Source: Actibacterium ureilyticum (GTDB lineage: Bacteria > Pseudomonadota > Alphaproteobacteria > Rhodobacterales > Rhodobacteraceae). Taken from it: DNA of 64,000 nucleotides. Below, in pieces: positions 33,549-42,800 of this stretch. Below the pieces are notes generated by a model. It ran no database searches and was not told the DNA's origin. It worked only from the letters and a program-made list of their open reading frames with translations. The first letter of the stretch is position 1. Every line of letters begins with the position of its first letter. The position numbers and the translations under genes are program-made. The stretch is taken from contig NZ_NSBT01000043.1 in NCBI RefSeq assembly GCF_002285435.1, positions 20,514 to 84,513 on the forward strand. The letters are read 5' to 3'.

Positions 33549-34324
33549 TTCGCACCCGCCTTCTGATCACGATCCTTCAGTATCGCCTTCTCGAACCAAG
33601 TCGGCACACTAGCAACGTCAGCCTCAGAAATGTTCTCGGGCACGTCCCTCCAGAAAGACACGATGGCATCAGAGAATGCCTGAAACTGGGCATCGCTGAC
33701 TTTCAGATCAGTATGGTCCAGAACATCGATCGAAGACCACGCAAGGCGCGTTCCAACATTCGGATCAGGAAGATACTCGGGGAAACTTTGCTTCAGATCG
33801 TCCAGCGACGTCCCTTTGCCATGCTTGTAGACGTTGACGACCAGACGGCAGGCATCCAGCAGCTTGAAGTACCCGGTGCTGCGGATCTTCCAACCGAGGC
33901 CTTCGAGCAGGTCAGCGAGGTCTGAAAAGTTCGCCTTCCAGATTTTTTCGGCGGCCAGATCCCCCCGGTGCCAATGTCCAATCTCACGCACCAGCCAATC
34001 GCGAAGCTGCTTGTCCCATTCATGGAACATGCCCGCGACCACACTCAGCTGGGTCTGATCACGCATATCGGAGAGCAGGCGATAGAACTCGATGCCGGCC
34101 TCTCCGGCCGCCTCATAGAAGCTCCCCGGATCGTCTCGGTCGGGATCGAAACGGTGGCTGTTGTTCTCGAGCCAGTCTTCCGAGGCCTTGTCCGCCTCGG
34201 CTTCAATGTTCTCAAACTGCGTGAGAAGCCGCTTGCGTGCCTGTTCGACATAGAACAAGTGCCCGTCGATCAGCGACTGGCGAAACGGTCCCCACATCTG
34301 GAACAATACATAGGTCCCCGTCAT
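33545..34324 (-). CDS. Unknown protein of the defence operon, possible HEPN fold
   Basis: 259 aa, mostly helical by composition. It starts MTGTYVLFQMWGPFRQSLIDG and overlaps the methyltransferase stop by 4 bp and the next gene's start by 4 bp. In the middle is CRLVVNVYKHGKG (about 160-172), which resembles the R/N...KH(G) active-site helix of divergent HEPN proteins, but spacing is not canonical. No other motif recognised. Its fixed place between methyltransferase and HEPN-Abi genes suggests a subunit, regulator or antitoxin of the system. Confidence 0.75.
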   Translation of the reverse strand: MTGTYVLFQMWGPFRQSLIDGHLFYVEQARKRLLTQFENIEAEADKASEDWLENNSHRFDPDRDDPGSFYEAAGEAGIEFYRLLSDMRDQTQLSVVAGMFHEWDKQLRDWLVREIGHWHRGDLAAEKIWKANFSDLADLLEGLGWKIRSTGYFKLLDACRLVVNVYKHGKGTSLDDLKQSFPEYLPDPNVGTRLAWSSIDVLDHTDLKVSDAQFQAFSDAIVSFWRDVPENISEADVASVPTWFEKAILKDRDQKAGAK

Positions 34325-37008
34325 GCGCGCGCACCCTTCTTCTCCAGCGATTTCACCTTGGCGGCATAGAGCTTGAAGAGCTTTTCCAACCGCTCAGTGT
34401 CATTGCGGAAGGGGCGGCCGATATACATCGTCTCCAAGAGGTCATCGTTTTCGCGATGCACGGCGCGCAGGTCGTCGGGCATTTTGTCGGGGTCGTAAAG
34501 CTCGGCGATGGTCTTGGGGAAATGCGAGTAGCGGCACTTGAGGATGCGCCGCGCCGAGGCGGATAGCTCTGCCAGTTGATCCTCGCTGAACTTCGGCACG
34601 GGGAAGGTGTTCCAACCGAGGGTGTTGGAGTAGCGGAAATCGGACTTCAACTTGCCGCAGACTGTGGCGATCCAGACCAGATGTAGGCGAGAAGCGATCA
34701 GGGCGATGCACCATTCAGGGGCGTCGTAGAGCACTTGGTTAAGATTTGAAGCAATAACATCAGCCCCAACCCGTTCAACGGGCAGATAGGGGCGTCGTTC
34801 CGATGTGACGCTTGGGACAAGGATAGCATGACGTTCAGGCGCAACATGCTCGCGGAACTGGTGTGGCCGATCTGCAAGTTCAATGCCGCCCTTATCGGTC
34901 ATTTTAAGACGAGCTTCTCTGGTCGCCTCGACACGACGAGCGACAGGCGGGATGGCCATCGCATCACGCAGGTCGGAATCTGAAATCCAAAGGCAATGCC
35001 GTTCTATCCCTTTCACAACCTCCTGCGACCCCATGAAACGACGAATGAACTTCGATGCCTCGGGGGCTTCAGCCAGCATCTGCTCTTTTTCCTCTGGAAT
35101 CAGTAGCAGGTTTCCAGCGTCATAGGGCATGCAGCCAAAGTTCATCTCGGGGAGCCCGAAAATCCCTTTGCTCGCACCGGTCACGAATACGTTTTGGTCG
35201 TTCAAGAGATACGAATTGATATTTGCGGCTTCCTCGGAAACATCACCATCGAAAATGCGCTTGGTCGCATTTGACTTGTTTCGCATCCCGACGACCACGC
35301 AAATGACTGCGGCATTTGCCGATGCATTGTTGCGCCACTTGAAGGATCGATGCGCAAACCCGATTTCCACGCCGTCAGTCAAGATTTCGGGCCAGAGGTT
35401 GGCTGCCGATGCCCCTTGGCAGATTGAATTGGTCGACACCAGAGCAGCACGGACATTACGACCACGCAGATAGACCGAGGCGTTGAAGAACCATGCCGCC
35501 ACTAAGTCAAACGCTCGGTAAGATTTTAACTTACCCTTGAAGACATGGTCCATTCCGGCTTTGTGATCCGCGTCCTGCTGGGCCTTTCCAAGGAACGGGG
35601 GGTTGCCCGCGATGAAAACTTCCTCTTCTTCGCCGGGGTGCGGGCAGACCTCCTCCCATCGGGTATAAAGGGAGTCCCCTCGCCTGATATGCGCTGCGTC
35701 TTTCAGCGGTAGCGCGGCAGGACGGCGACCAAAAACCTCGGCAAAGCTGGCATTGGCCTGATACTCGGCAATGAACAGCGCGAGCTTGGCGGTCTCTGCC
35801 GCAAAGTCCGCGATCTCGATCCCGTAGAAATTGCTGATCGGGATGGCCGAAAACATCTGCATCGAGCCGGGGCCGTTCAGCTCCTCCAGCCGCTGCAGGA
35901 TGCGCGACTCTCGCGCTCTGAGTTCGCGGTAGGACACGACCAGAAAGTTGCCCGAGCCACAGGCAGGATCAAAGACGCGAATACGCGACATGCGGTCCAA
36001 CACCTGCTGCAAGGCTTTCGCGCGATCCCAGGCCTTGTGGATCTCGGCATCCAGATCATCGAGGAACAGCGGCCCGATCACCTTCATGATGTTCGGGACC
36101 GAGGTATAGTGCATCCCCAGTTCTGAGCGCTGCTTGGGATCAGCCACCGACTGGATCATCGACCCGAAGATGTCAGGGTTGATTTCGCGCCAATCGAGAT
36201 CGCAGGCATCGCGCAGGTAGCGGAAGGAGATCGTGTCAAACCGCGGCGCGTCTATGTTGCCCGCGAAGAGCCCGCCGTTTACGTATTCCAGCTCTGCCGT
36301 CCATGCCGGCAGGGCGCCGCGCTTGTCCTTGGGCAAGTTCATGGCGTTGAAGGCGGCGATGATGGTTTCACGCGCCTCTTCGCCCTTGTCGCCCGCATGG
36401 GTGAACAAAAGGCGCGAGAACTGGTTGTCCGGGAAGATGCCCACGTCCTCGGCGAACATGCAGAAGATGAGCCGCATCATCAGCTGGTTCATCTCGTGCC
36501 GCCGATCGTCGCTACCCCAATCGGGATTGGCCTTGGTCAGCGCATCATAGAGACGTGCGAGCTTGCCGGTCGCTTTGACGTCGACAGGGTTCTCTTCGAC
36601 CGCGCGATAGCGTTCCTTGCCCGCGGCGGGCAGGAAGAAGCCGAAATGATCACCTAACTCGCTGAAGGTGCAATGTAGTGTATCGCCTGAAGCTGGATGT
36701 TCAGCCGCAATGGTTTCGCCATCGGTCGCGATCAGGATCGCGGGCTTGGACGCCTTGGTTTTCTTAGAGGCGCGCAGTTGATCGAGCGTGACATCGGTCA
36801 GGCCTTTTAGTGCCGGCGCGTAGTGGAACTTCTTGTTGAACAGAACGCCGCCAGAAAGATCCGACTTGTTGGTCGAGCCATTGCGCAGCTTCGAGATCGC
36901 TGCCTTGGCCGCATCCGTCGCCTCGGCAAAAGCAAAGGGGAATTCATTCGGATCAAATGGCTTGGCCGCAATCTCGGCAAGGGCATCGTAAATTTCAGTC
37001 GGGTTCAT
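34321..37008 (-). CDS. MmeI-like class I DNA methyltransferase
   Basis: 895 aa from the ATG at 37008 (GAGG upstream); a TTG at 37011 also fits. Domain order follows MmeI-type enzymes: N-terminal region (1-160), helical spacer (NQLMMRLIFCMFAEDVGIFP, about 170-190), methyltransferase with motif I VFDPACGSGNFLV (about 345-357) and motif IV IAGNPPFLG (about 470-478, NPPF of N6-adenine enzymes), target-recognition region (about 600-790) and helical tail. The N-terminal region lacks the clear PD-(D/E)xK site of MmeI, so cutting may be done by the GIY-YIG protein. It is the first gene of the five-gene operon and probably marks self DNA. Confidence 0.87.
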   Translation of the reverse strand: MNPTEIYDALAEIAAKPFDPNEFPFAFAEATDAAKAAISKLRNGSTNKSDLSGGVLFNKKFHYAPALKGLTDVTLDQLRASKKTKASKPAILIATDGETIAAEHPASGDTLHCTFSELGDHFGFFLPAAGKERYRAVEENPVDVKATGKLARLYDALTKANPDWGSDDRRHEMNQLMMRLIFCMFAEDVGIFPDNQFSRLLFTHAGDKGEEARETIIAAFNAMNLPKDKRGALPAWTAELEYVNGGLFAGNIDAPRFDTISFRYLRDACDLDWREINPDIFGSMIQSVADPKQRSELGMHYTSVPNIMKVIGPLFLDDLDAEIHKAWDRAKALQQVLDRMSRIRVFDPACGSGNFLVVSYRELRARESRILQRLEELNGPGSMQMFSAIPISNFYGIEIADFAAETAKLALFIAEYQANASFAEVFGRRPAALPLKDAAHIRRGDSLYTRWEEVCPHPGEEEEVFIAGNPPFLGKAQQDADHKAGMDHVFKGKLKSYRAFDLVAAWFFNASVYLRGRNVRAALVSTNSICQGASAANLWPEILTDGVEIGFAHRSFKWRNNASANAAVICVVVGMRNKSNATKRIFDGDVSEEAANINSYLLNDQNVFVTGASKGIFGLPEMNFGCMPYDAGNLLLIPEEKEQMLAEAPEASKFIRRFMGSQEVVKGIERHCLWISDSDLRDAMAIPPVARRVEATREARLKMTDKGGIELADRPHQFREHVAPERHAILVPSVTSERRPYLPVERVGADVIASNLNQVLYDAPEWCIALIASRLHLVWIATVCGKLKSDFRYSNTLGWNTFPVPKFSEDQLAELSASARRILKCRYSHFPKTIAELYDPDKMPDDLRAVHRENDDLLETMYIGRPFRNDTERLEKLFKLYAAKVKSLEKKGARA

Positions 37009-37114
37009 CAACAGGCCTCGGAATTCGTTACACTATTCGTAGTCAAAGAAGCCGCCGGAAACTACCGAAAATAAACGCGAAATACACGCTTGGCGAAATG
37101 TCATTCACCGCTTT

Positions 37115-37396
37115 TCAATCCATCTTCTGCTCTGCGACCGCTCGATACCCTCGCCGCGTCTTGTTCGCTGCGAGCTTCAACAGGGCGGTCACAGCATGCC
37201 CCTCGTCCGGGTGCTGTTCGATTAGCATCTGCCCTCGAAACCCGATACGGCCCCATTCCCGCACAAGGCATGCGCCGCCAAACAGGTCCGGCTGAACGCT
37301 CAATCGATAGAAGCGGCGCATGTTGAGAGACGGGTCGATCCGCTTGAGATCGACCGTCGTCGGGAACACTTCCATTTGCTGCGATGTGTCGAACAT
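37115..37396 (-). CDS. WGR domain protein
   Basis: 93 aa, a single WGR domain: NMRRFYRLSVQPDLFGG, LVREWGRIGFRGQ and HAVTALLKLAANKTRRGYR. In other contexts WGR domains bind DNA ends or accompany DNA repair factors. Stand-alone copies are common on rhodobacterial plasmids. It lies 103 bp upstream of the methyltransferase on the same strand, so it could be part of either the backbone or the island. Confidence 0.85.
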   Translation of the reverse strand: MFDTSQQMEVFPTTVDLKRIDPSLNMRRFYRLSVQPDLFGGACLVREWGRIGFRGQMLIEQHPDEGHAVTALLKLAANKTRRGYRAVAEQKMD

Positions 37397-37480
37397 GTTG
37401 TTGGCGCCTATCTCCAGACCACAATATCAAGCGCTCTTCGACGTTTCCACAATGTTCTGTCCCGGATTGAAGTCGGGGGC

Positions 37481-38413
37481 TTACGCCCCCTTCTCGAACT
37501 TCATGACCGGGATGCCGAGCTTCTTGGCCTTGTCGGCGAGGTTTTCCTGGATACCGGTTCCGGGGAAGACAAGGACCCCGACCGGGAGCACATCCAGCAT
37601 CGCGTCGTTGCGCTTGAAGGGCGCGGCCTTGGCGTGCTTGGTCCAGTCGGGCTTGAAGGCCACCTGCGTCACGCTGCGAGCCTCGGCCCATTTGGCGGCG
37701 ATGAGCTCTGCGCCTTTGGGGCTGCCACCGTGCAAAAGGACCATGTCTGGATACTTGGTCCGGACCTGGTCGAGCTTACCCCAGATCAGGCGGTGATCGT
37801 TGAAATCGGTCCCGCCGGTGAGGGCGACCTTGGGACCTGCGGGAAGCATTACCTCGGTCTCGGCGCGGCGCTTGGCGGCCAGGAAGTCGCGGCTGTCGAT
37901 CAGGGCGGCGGTCATGTGCTGGCGGTTCACCATCGATCCGGTGCGGGGGCGCCAGGTCGATCCCGTGTGATGGACGAACTCGGTGGCGGCGTGGTCGCGC
38001 ATCATGTCCATGCAATTGCGCCGTTCAACGAGAGTCAGGCCCTCGGCCGTCAGGCGCTCGAGTTCGACGGACTTCACTTCGGAGCCGTCCTGCTCGCGCT
38101 GGAGGCGGCGCTGCGCCTGCTCGTTCTCATCGAGCGTCCGCTCGATCCGGGCCGTGGCGCGGTGGAAGAGGTTGACCTGGCCCCAGAGCACCTCTTCGAG
38201 GTCGGGTTCCATACGGGTGTCTTCCAGGGTCGCGACGAGGGCGTCGAAGATGTCGGCGACGGCGACGGCGAGGCGCTGCCCATCGGGCATCGGGCGCGGA
38301 TCGGGCTCGTCAAAGGGGCGATAGCCGTAGAGCTGGAGCTCGTCGAGCGCATGGGCGGTCTGGGAAGCGCTATGGGCGGGTTCATACGCGTCGTCGTAGG
38401 TGTGGATCGTCAT
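37481..38413 (-). CDS. DUF2493 (SLOG-like) plasmid protein
   Basis: 310 aa from the ATG at 38413 (GGAGG ten bases upstream); the frame is open further but without an SD. The N-terminal 190 residues are helical; the C-terminal 120 are the DUF2493 domain with KVALTGGTDFNDHRLIW, LLHGGSPKGAELIAAKWA and VFPGTGIQENLADKAKKLGI. These three glycine-rich segments are the ligand-binding loops of SLOG-type Rossmann folds. Common on alphaproteobacterial plasmids, function unknown. A hairpin element precedes its SD. Confidence 0.87.
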   Translation of the reverse strand: MTIHTYDDAYEPAHSASQTAHALDELQLYGYRPFDEPDPRPMPDGQRLAVAVADIFDALVATLEDTRMEPDLEEVLWGQVNLFHRATARIERTLDENEQAQRRLQREQDGSEVKSVELERLTAEGLTLVERRNCMDMMRDHAATEFVHHTGSTWRPRTGSMVNRQHMTAALIDSRDFLAAKRRAETEVMLPAGPKVALTGGTDFNDHRLIWGKLDQVRTKYPDMVLLHGGSPKGAELIAAKWAEARSVTQVAFKPDWTKHAKAAPFKRNDAMLDVLPVGVLVFPGTGIQENLADKAKKLGIPVMKFEKGA

Positions 38414-38429
38414 CGGTTTCTTACCTCCG

Positions 38430-38477
38430 GGCCTGTCTCGTCCGCGCGTCATCCCGCGCGGCCTTCATGGGCAGACC
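38430..38477 (-). promoter_or_regulatory. Double-stem leader hairpin of the DUF2493 gene
   Basis: In mRNA sense: outer stem GGTCTG...CAGGCC (with one G-U), linker containing TGAAGG, inner stem CCGCGCG/CGCGCGG with loop GGATGA, then the SD CGGAGG immediately after. Same layout as leaders at 48709-48746, 50585-50628 and 58168-58208. Confidence 0.5.
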
Positions 38478-38774
38478 CGAGCCGTCGGGGCGGTTGCCCC
38501 TTCACCTCGGCTTCACCGGGGCCGGAACAGCGTGGAGGAGGTCGGCGGGGAAGCTATTTGTCTCGCGATGCAAAGGCGGCTTTGCCGCCGGCGGAAATAG
38601 GTTCCCTGCCGACCTTGCAGGGGCTACCGCTTTGACGGCCTGCCCATCTCTTGAAGGCCGCTCGGGTGACGGGTGGATGCGCAAGGCCCGGGATGGGGTG
38701 AGGACGACGATCCAGAGCCACGACTGGGATGCAGCCCCCTGCCCCGCACTCCCAGCCCCCCTGCGCGATGCAGC
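38478..38774. other. Non-coding gap
   Basis: About 300 bp between the DUF2493 leader and the Toprim gene stop. The open frames here lack an SD and protein-like composition. Several short GC-rich inverted segments occur; nothing I can name. Confidence 0.5.
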
Positions 38775-39806
38775 TCAGCTGGGCAGGCGATGCCGATCCT
38801 CTGGCCCGATCTGTCCTGTCAGATGCTGGCGCAGCGCGACCTTGCCGTTCGCCTGGAGATCATCGTTGAAATCCCCGAGCCGCGGTTCCAGCACCCGCAC
38901 GCGCACCCCGACCTCGGAGGCTCTGGCGCTCAACTTCTCTGCCGCGCGCTGCCCGGCCGGATCGCGATCGATCGCGACGTAAAGGCGCTTGAGCCCCTCC
39001 GGCAACAGGACCGCCCCGAGGTGACCAGACGAGAGCGCCGCCCAGACGGGAAGGCCGGGGATCGCCTCGGACAGAGACAGCATGGTCTCGATGCCTTCGC
39101 CGATGACGAGGATGTCATCCTGCGGGGTCAGCCTGACAGCATTGCCGAGGAGGTGACCCATAGCCCGACGCTCTGGATTCACTGCCGCCTTCCCCTGCCC
39201 GTCAGCTGCCAACCAGGTGCGATGCACGCCCTGCACGGCCCCTGCCCCATCGGTAACCGCCGCGATCATCGCCGGTCTGGGGATGCTCCGGGTCTGCCCC
39301 TCTTCCCGATGCCAGCACTTCGGGTGGAAGCGTAAGGCGCCGTTCGCCCCGAATTGGGTGATGCCTCGGGAACGGAGGTAGGTCTCAGCAAGCATGCCTG
39401 TGATCGGGTTCGAGGCAGCAAACAAGCGCGCCGCTGCCGCGGGAGTGCCACCGGGCGCCTTGGCCTTCCTCGGCTCTTGCCTATCCGGGACGACCGGCTG
39501 CGGACGGCCAAGATGCGCTCGGGCCTCGGCGAGAAGATCGGGGAAGCGCGTGATCCCCGTCCGGGCGCGGATGATGTCCAGGAGATCGCCATGCTCGCCT
39601 GTGGCCCCATCCGTAAACTTGCCCGCTGCCCCTGGTCCCGACGCAGGGCCCGTCAACCGCACGAAGAGCGACCGGCCGGGGTTGTTGTGCAGATCGCCGA
39701 CGATCCAGTAGGATCCTTCCCGCCGTCCGGCGGGAAGGTACGCACGACAGACGCCTTCGGCATTTTCTGCCAGATCGCGCACGAGGTCTTCGGTCTTGGA
39801 ATACAT
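38775..39806 (-). CDS. Toprim-domain protein (DUF7146-like), plasmid primase-like
   Basis: 343 aa. N-terminal part holds the DUF7146-type stretch (VCRAYLPAGRREGSYWIVGD) and HPKCWHREEG; the Toprim domain follows with VIGEGIETMLSLSEAIPG (Glu) and YVAIDRDPAGQRAAEKLSAR (the D-x-D element). Toprim domains of this kind catalyse primer synthesis or strand cutting and are widespread on plasmids and phages. It starts 3 bp after the helicase stop with GGAGG upstream, in operon with it. Confidence 0.87.
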   Translation of the reverse strand: MYSKTEDLVRDLAENAEGVCRAYLPAGRREGSYWIVGDLHNNPGRSLFVRLTGPASGPGAAGKFTDGATGEHGDLLDIIRARTGITRFPDLLAEARAHLGRPQPVVPDRQEPRKAKAPGGTPAAAARLFAASNPITGMLAETYLRSRGITQFGANGALRFHPKCWHREEGQTRSIPRPAMIAAVTDGAGAVQGVHRTWLAADGQGKAAVNPERRAMGHLLGNAVRLTPQDDILVIGEGIETMLSLSEAIPGLPVWAALSSGHLGAVLLPEGLKRLYVAIDRDPAGQRAAEKLSARASEVGVRVRVLEPRLGDFNDDLQANGKVALRQHLTGQIGPEDRHRLPS

Positions 39807-39809
39807 GGG

Positions 39810-42800
39810 TCAACAACCTCCGCGATCATGTAGCCTTGCGACAGGACAACGTGCAAGCAGACGATCCAGTATCGCGACGCCATCGGCGTCGGTCGGGCAA
39901 AACAGCCGAAGCTTCCAACTAATAATCTCCGAGAAGAAGCCATCGGCCTTGAGCCGGTCCTTGGCGGCCTCGGTGAACCCGGAGAGCTCGATCCGGTTCA
40001 CGCCCATAACGCGGGACCGATGGAGCTCCATCCCCTCGGCCAGCCGCACCACGGTCTTGCCCTCCAGAACGAGGGCATGGACCTGTGCGGCCGAGAGCTT
40101 GGGCGCATCGGCGGCCAGCGTGGTCGCGACCCAGGCAGGCGAGACGAGGCGACCGATGATGCGCTGCCCGTCATCGGTCTGCAGGCGGTAGACGCGGGTT
40201 TCATCCTGGGGAAGCTGCTTCCAGATCGGCAGCAGCAGACCTGCCACGATGTGCAGCGTGGAGTCCGAAAACTCCGGCACCTCGGCCAGTTCCGCAGTCC
40301 ACGCCGCAGTGAAGGCCGCGCGGTCGGCCTCGAGCCAGTGGGTGTCCTCCATGACCTTGGCCGGGACCGTGCTGGCATCAAGCGGGCGGATCAGGCGCAG
40401 GCGCGGCTCGATGGTCCCATCGTCCAGCATGTGACTGGTGGCAGGAACCTGCACGGCAGCCCGGCCCGAGCGGCTGTTGACCAGAAGCCGCGCCTGCGGG
40501 TCATCCAGCCATTCGAGCGCATCGGCCAGTGAGGTAGGCGTGTTGCGGCGCTTTTCCGCGATGGTCAGCAGCTGGGTTTCCGCGCCGGAGCCCGGATGGG
40601 TGTAGATGACCTGTACGTCGGTCACCCGGAAGCTCTCAGCACGGAGTGTCTCGAGCCCGAGGTCATAGACCCCGGCCGCGATGGCACCCTCGATCCTCTG
40701 GTCGAGCAATTCCTCGAAGACCGAGAAGAGCACGGCCTGCATGTCGATCGTCAGTGCGAGCAGCCGGTTGAGAAAGGTCGTGATGGGGGGCAGGTCGTCT
40801 TTCAGACCGTTGTCATCGATCAGGTTGAGGCCAGTGGCATCCTCGAAGGCCCCGAGCGAGCATCCGGCCACATCGCCGCGATAGATGCGGCGGTAAAGCT
40901 GGCGCAGCGCGTCGCGGGCGTAAGGCGACTCGAGGTTGTCCTCGGGGCGGAACAACCCCTGCCCGCCGGTCTGGCGCTGGCCGCGCGTGATGGCGCCAAG
41001 CGTGTCGAGGCGGCGCGCAATGGTCGACAGGAACCGCTTCTCCGCTTTCACATCAGTGGCGACCGGTCGGAACAGTGGCGGCTGCGCCTGATTGGTGCGG
41101 TTTGTGCGGCCGAGACCCTGGATCGCGGCATCTGCCTTCCAGCCGGGTTCCAAGAGGTAGTGGACCCGCAAGCGCTGGTTCTTCGCTCCGAGATCGGCGT
41201 GATAGCTGCGCCCGGTGCCGCCGGCATCCGAGAAGATCAGGATCCGCTTTTGATCATCCATGAAGGCTTGGGTTTCCACGAGGTTCGCAGCTCCGGCCCG
41301 GTTCTCCACCACGAGCCGTGCCGAATGCCTTTCGACCTTGCGCACGATGCGCCGCGAGCGGCCCGTGACCTCGGCCACGAGATCGGTGCCGAAGCGCTGG
41401 ACGATCTGGTCGAGCGCACCCGGCACCGGCGGCAGCGAAGCCAGTTTCTCGATCAGCGCGTCACGACGCCGGACGGCTTCGCGGCACTCCACCGGTTGGC
41501 CGTCGCGCGTGACGGGGCGCGACGAGAGGTTGCCCTCGCTGTCGGTGAAAGGCTCGTAGAGCTGCACCGGGAAGGAATGGGCGAGGTAGTCCAGGACATA
41601 CTCCCTGGGCGTGATGTCACAGCGGATATCATTCCATTCGTCGGTTGGGATCTCCGTCAGGCGGCGTTCCATCAGCGCCTCGCCGGTCGAGACGATCTGG
41701 ATGACAGCCGCATGGCCTGCCGAGAGATCGGCCTCGATGGCGGCGATCAGGGTAGGGGTTTTCATGCTGGTCAGCAGATGGCCGAAGAAGCGCTGCTTGG
41801 CGGACTCGAAGGCCGAGCGGGCAGCGGACTTGGCCTGGCGGTTCAGCGTGCCGCTGTCGCCCGTGATGTTGGCCGCCTCCATCGCGGCGGCCAGATTGTT
41901 GTGGATGATGGCGAAGGCCCCGGCATAGGCATCATAGATGCCGCGCTGCTCGAGCGTCAGCGCATGCTCTAGCATCTCATATTCGACGCCGTCATAGGAG
42001 AGCGACCGGGCAGTGTAGAGCCCGAGTGAGCGCAGATCGCGCGCGAGGACCTCCATCGCAGCCACGCCGCCGGCCTCTATGGCCTGAACGAACTCAGCGC
42101 GGGTGGCAAAGGGAAAGTCCTCCCCGCCCCAGAGCCCGAGACGCTGAGCATAGGCAAGGTTGTGGACCGTCGTCGCGCCCGTGGCCGAGACATAGACTAC
42201 GCGGGCATTGGGCAGTTTGTGCTGCAGGCGCAGGCCCGCCCTGCCCTGCTGCGAGGCCATGGTATCGCCCCGCTCGCCTTTGCCGCCGGCAGCATTCGCC
42301 ATGGCATGGCTTTCGTCGAAGAGGATCACCCCGTCGAAATCCGCCCCGAGCCAGTCGACGATCTGGTCGACGCGGGATTTCTTGGCACCCCGTTCTTCCG
42401 AGCGCAGCGTCGCATAGGTGGTGAAGAGGATTCCCTCGCTCAGCGGGATGTCGCGCCCTTGTGCGAAACGCGACAGCGGCGTCACCAGAAGCCGCTCCTG
42501 GCCAAGGGCCGACCAGTCGCGTTGCGCATCCTCCAGAAGCTTGTCGCTCTTCGAGATCCAGAGCGCCTTGCGGCGGCCTTGGCACCAGTTGTCGAGCAGG
42601 ATCCCGGCCGACTGGCGGCCCTTGCCCGCTCCGGTGCCATCGCCAAGGAAGAAACCCCGGCGGAAGCCGATAGCGTCAGCGGCGTCCTCCGGTGCTGCGG
42701 AGACCACGTCTCCGGTCTCATCGACGGTCCAAGACCCGGCGAGATATGCACCGTGGGCTTCGCCCGCGTAGATGACGGTCTCGAGCTGCGCGTCGGACAG

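Noticed and set aside
37376..38635. 419-aa plus-strand frame opposite the DUF2493 gene
   Set aside because: Antisense shadow; the minus strand has a clear DUF2493 domain with an SD, while this frame has no recognisable fold.
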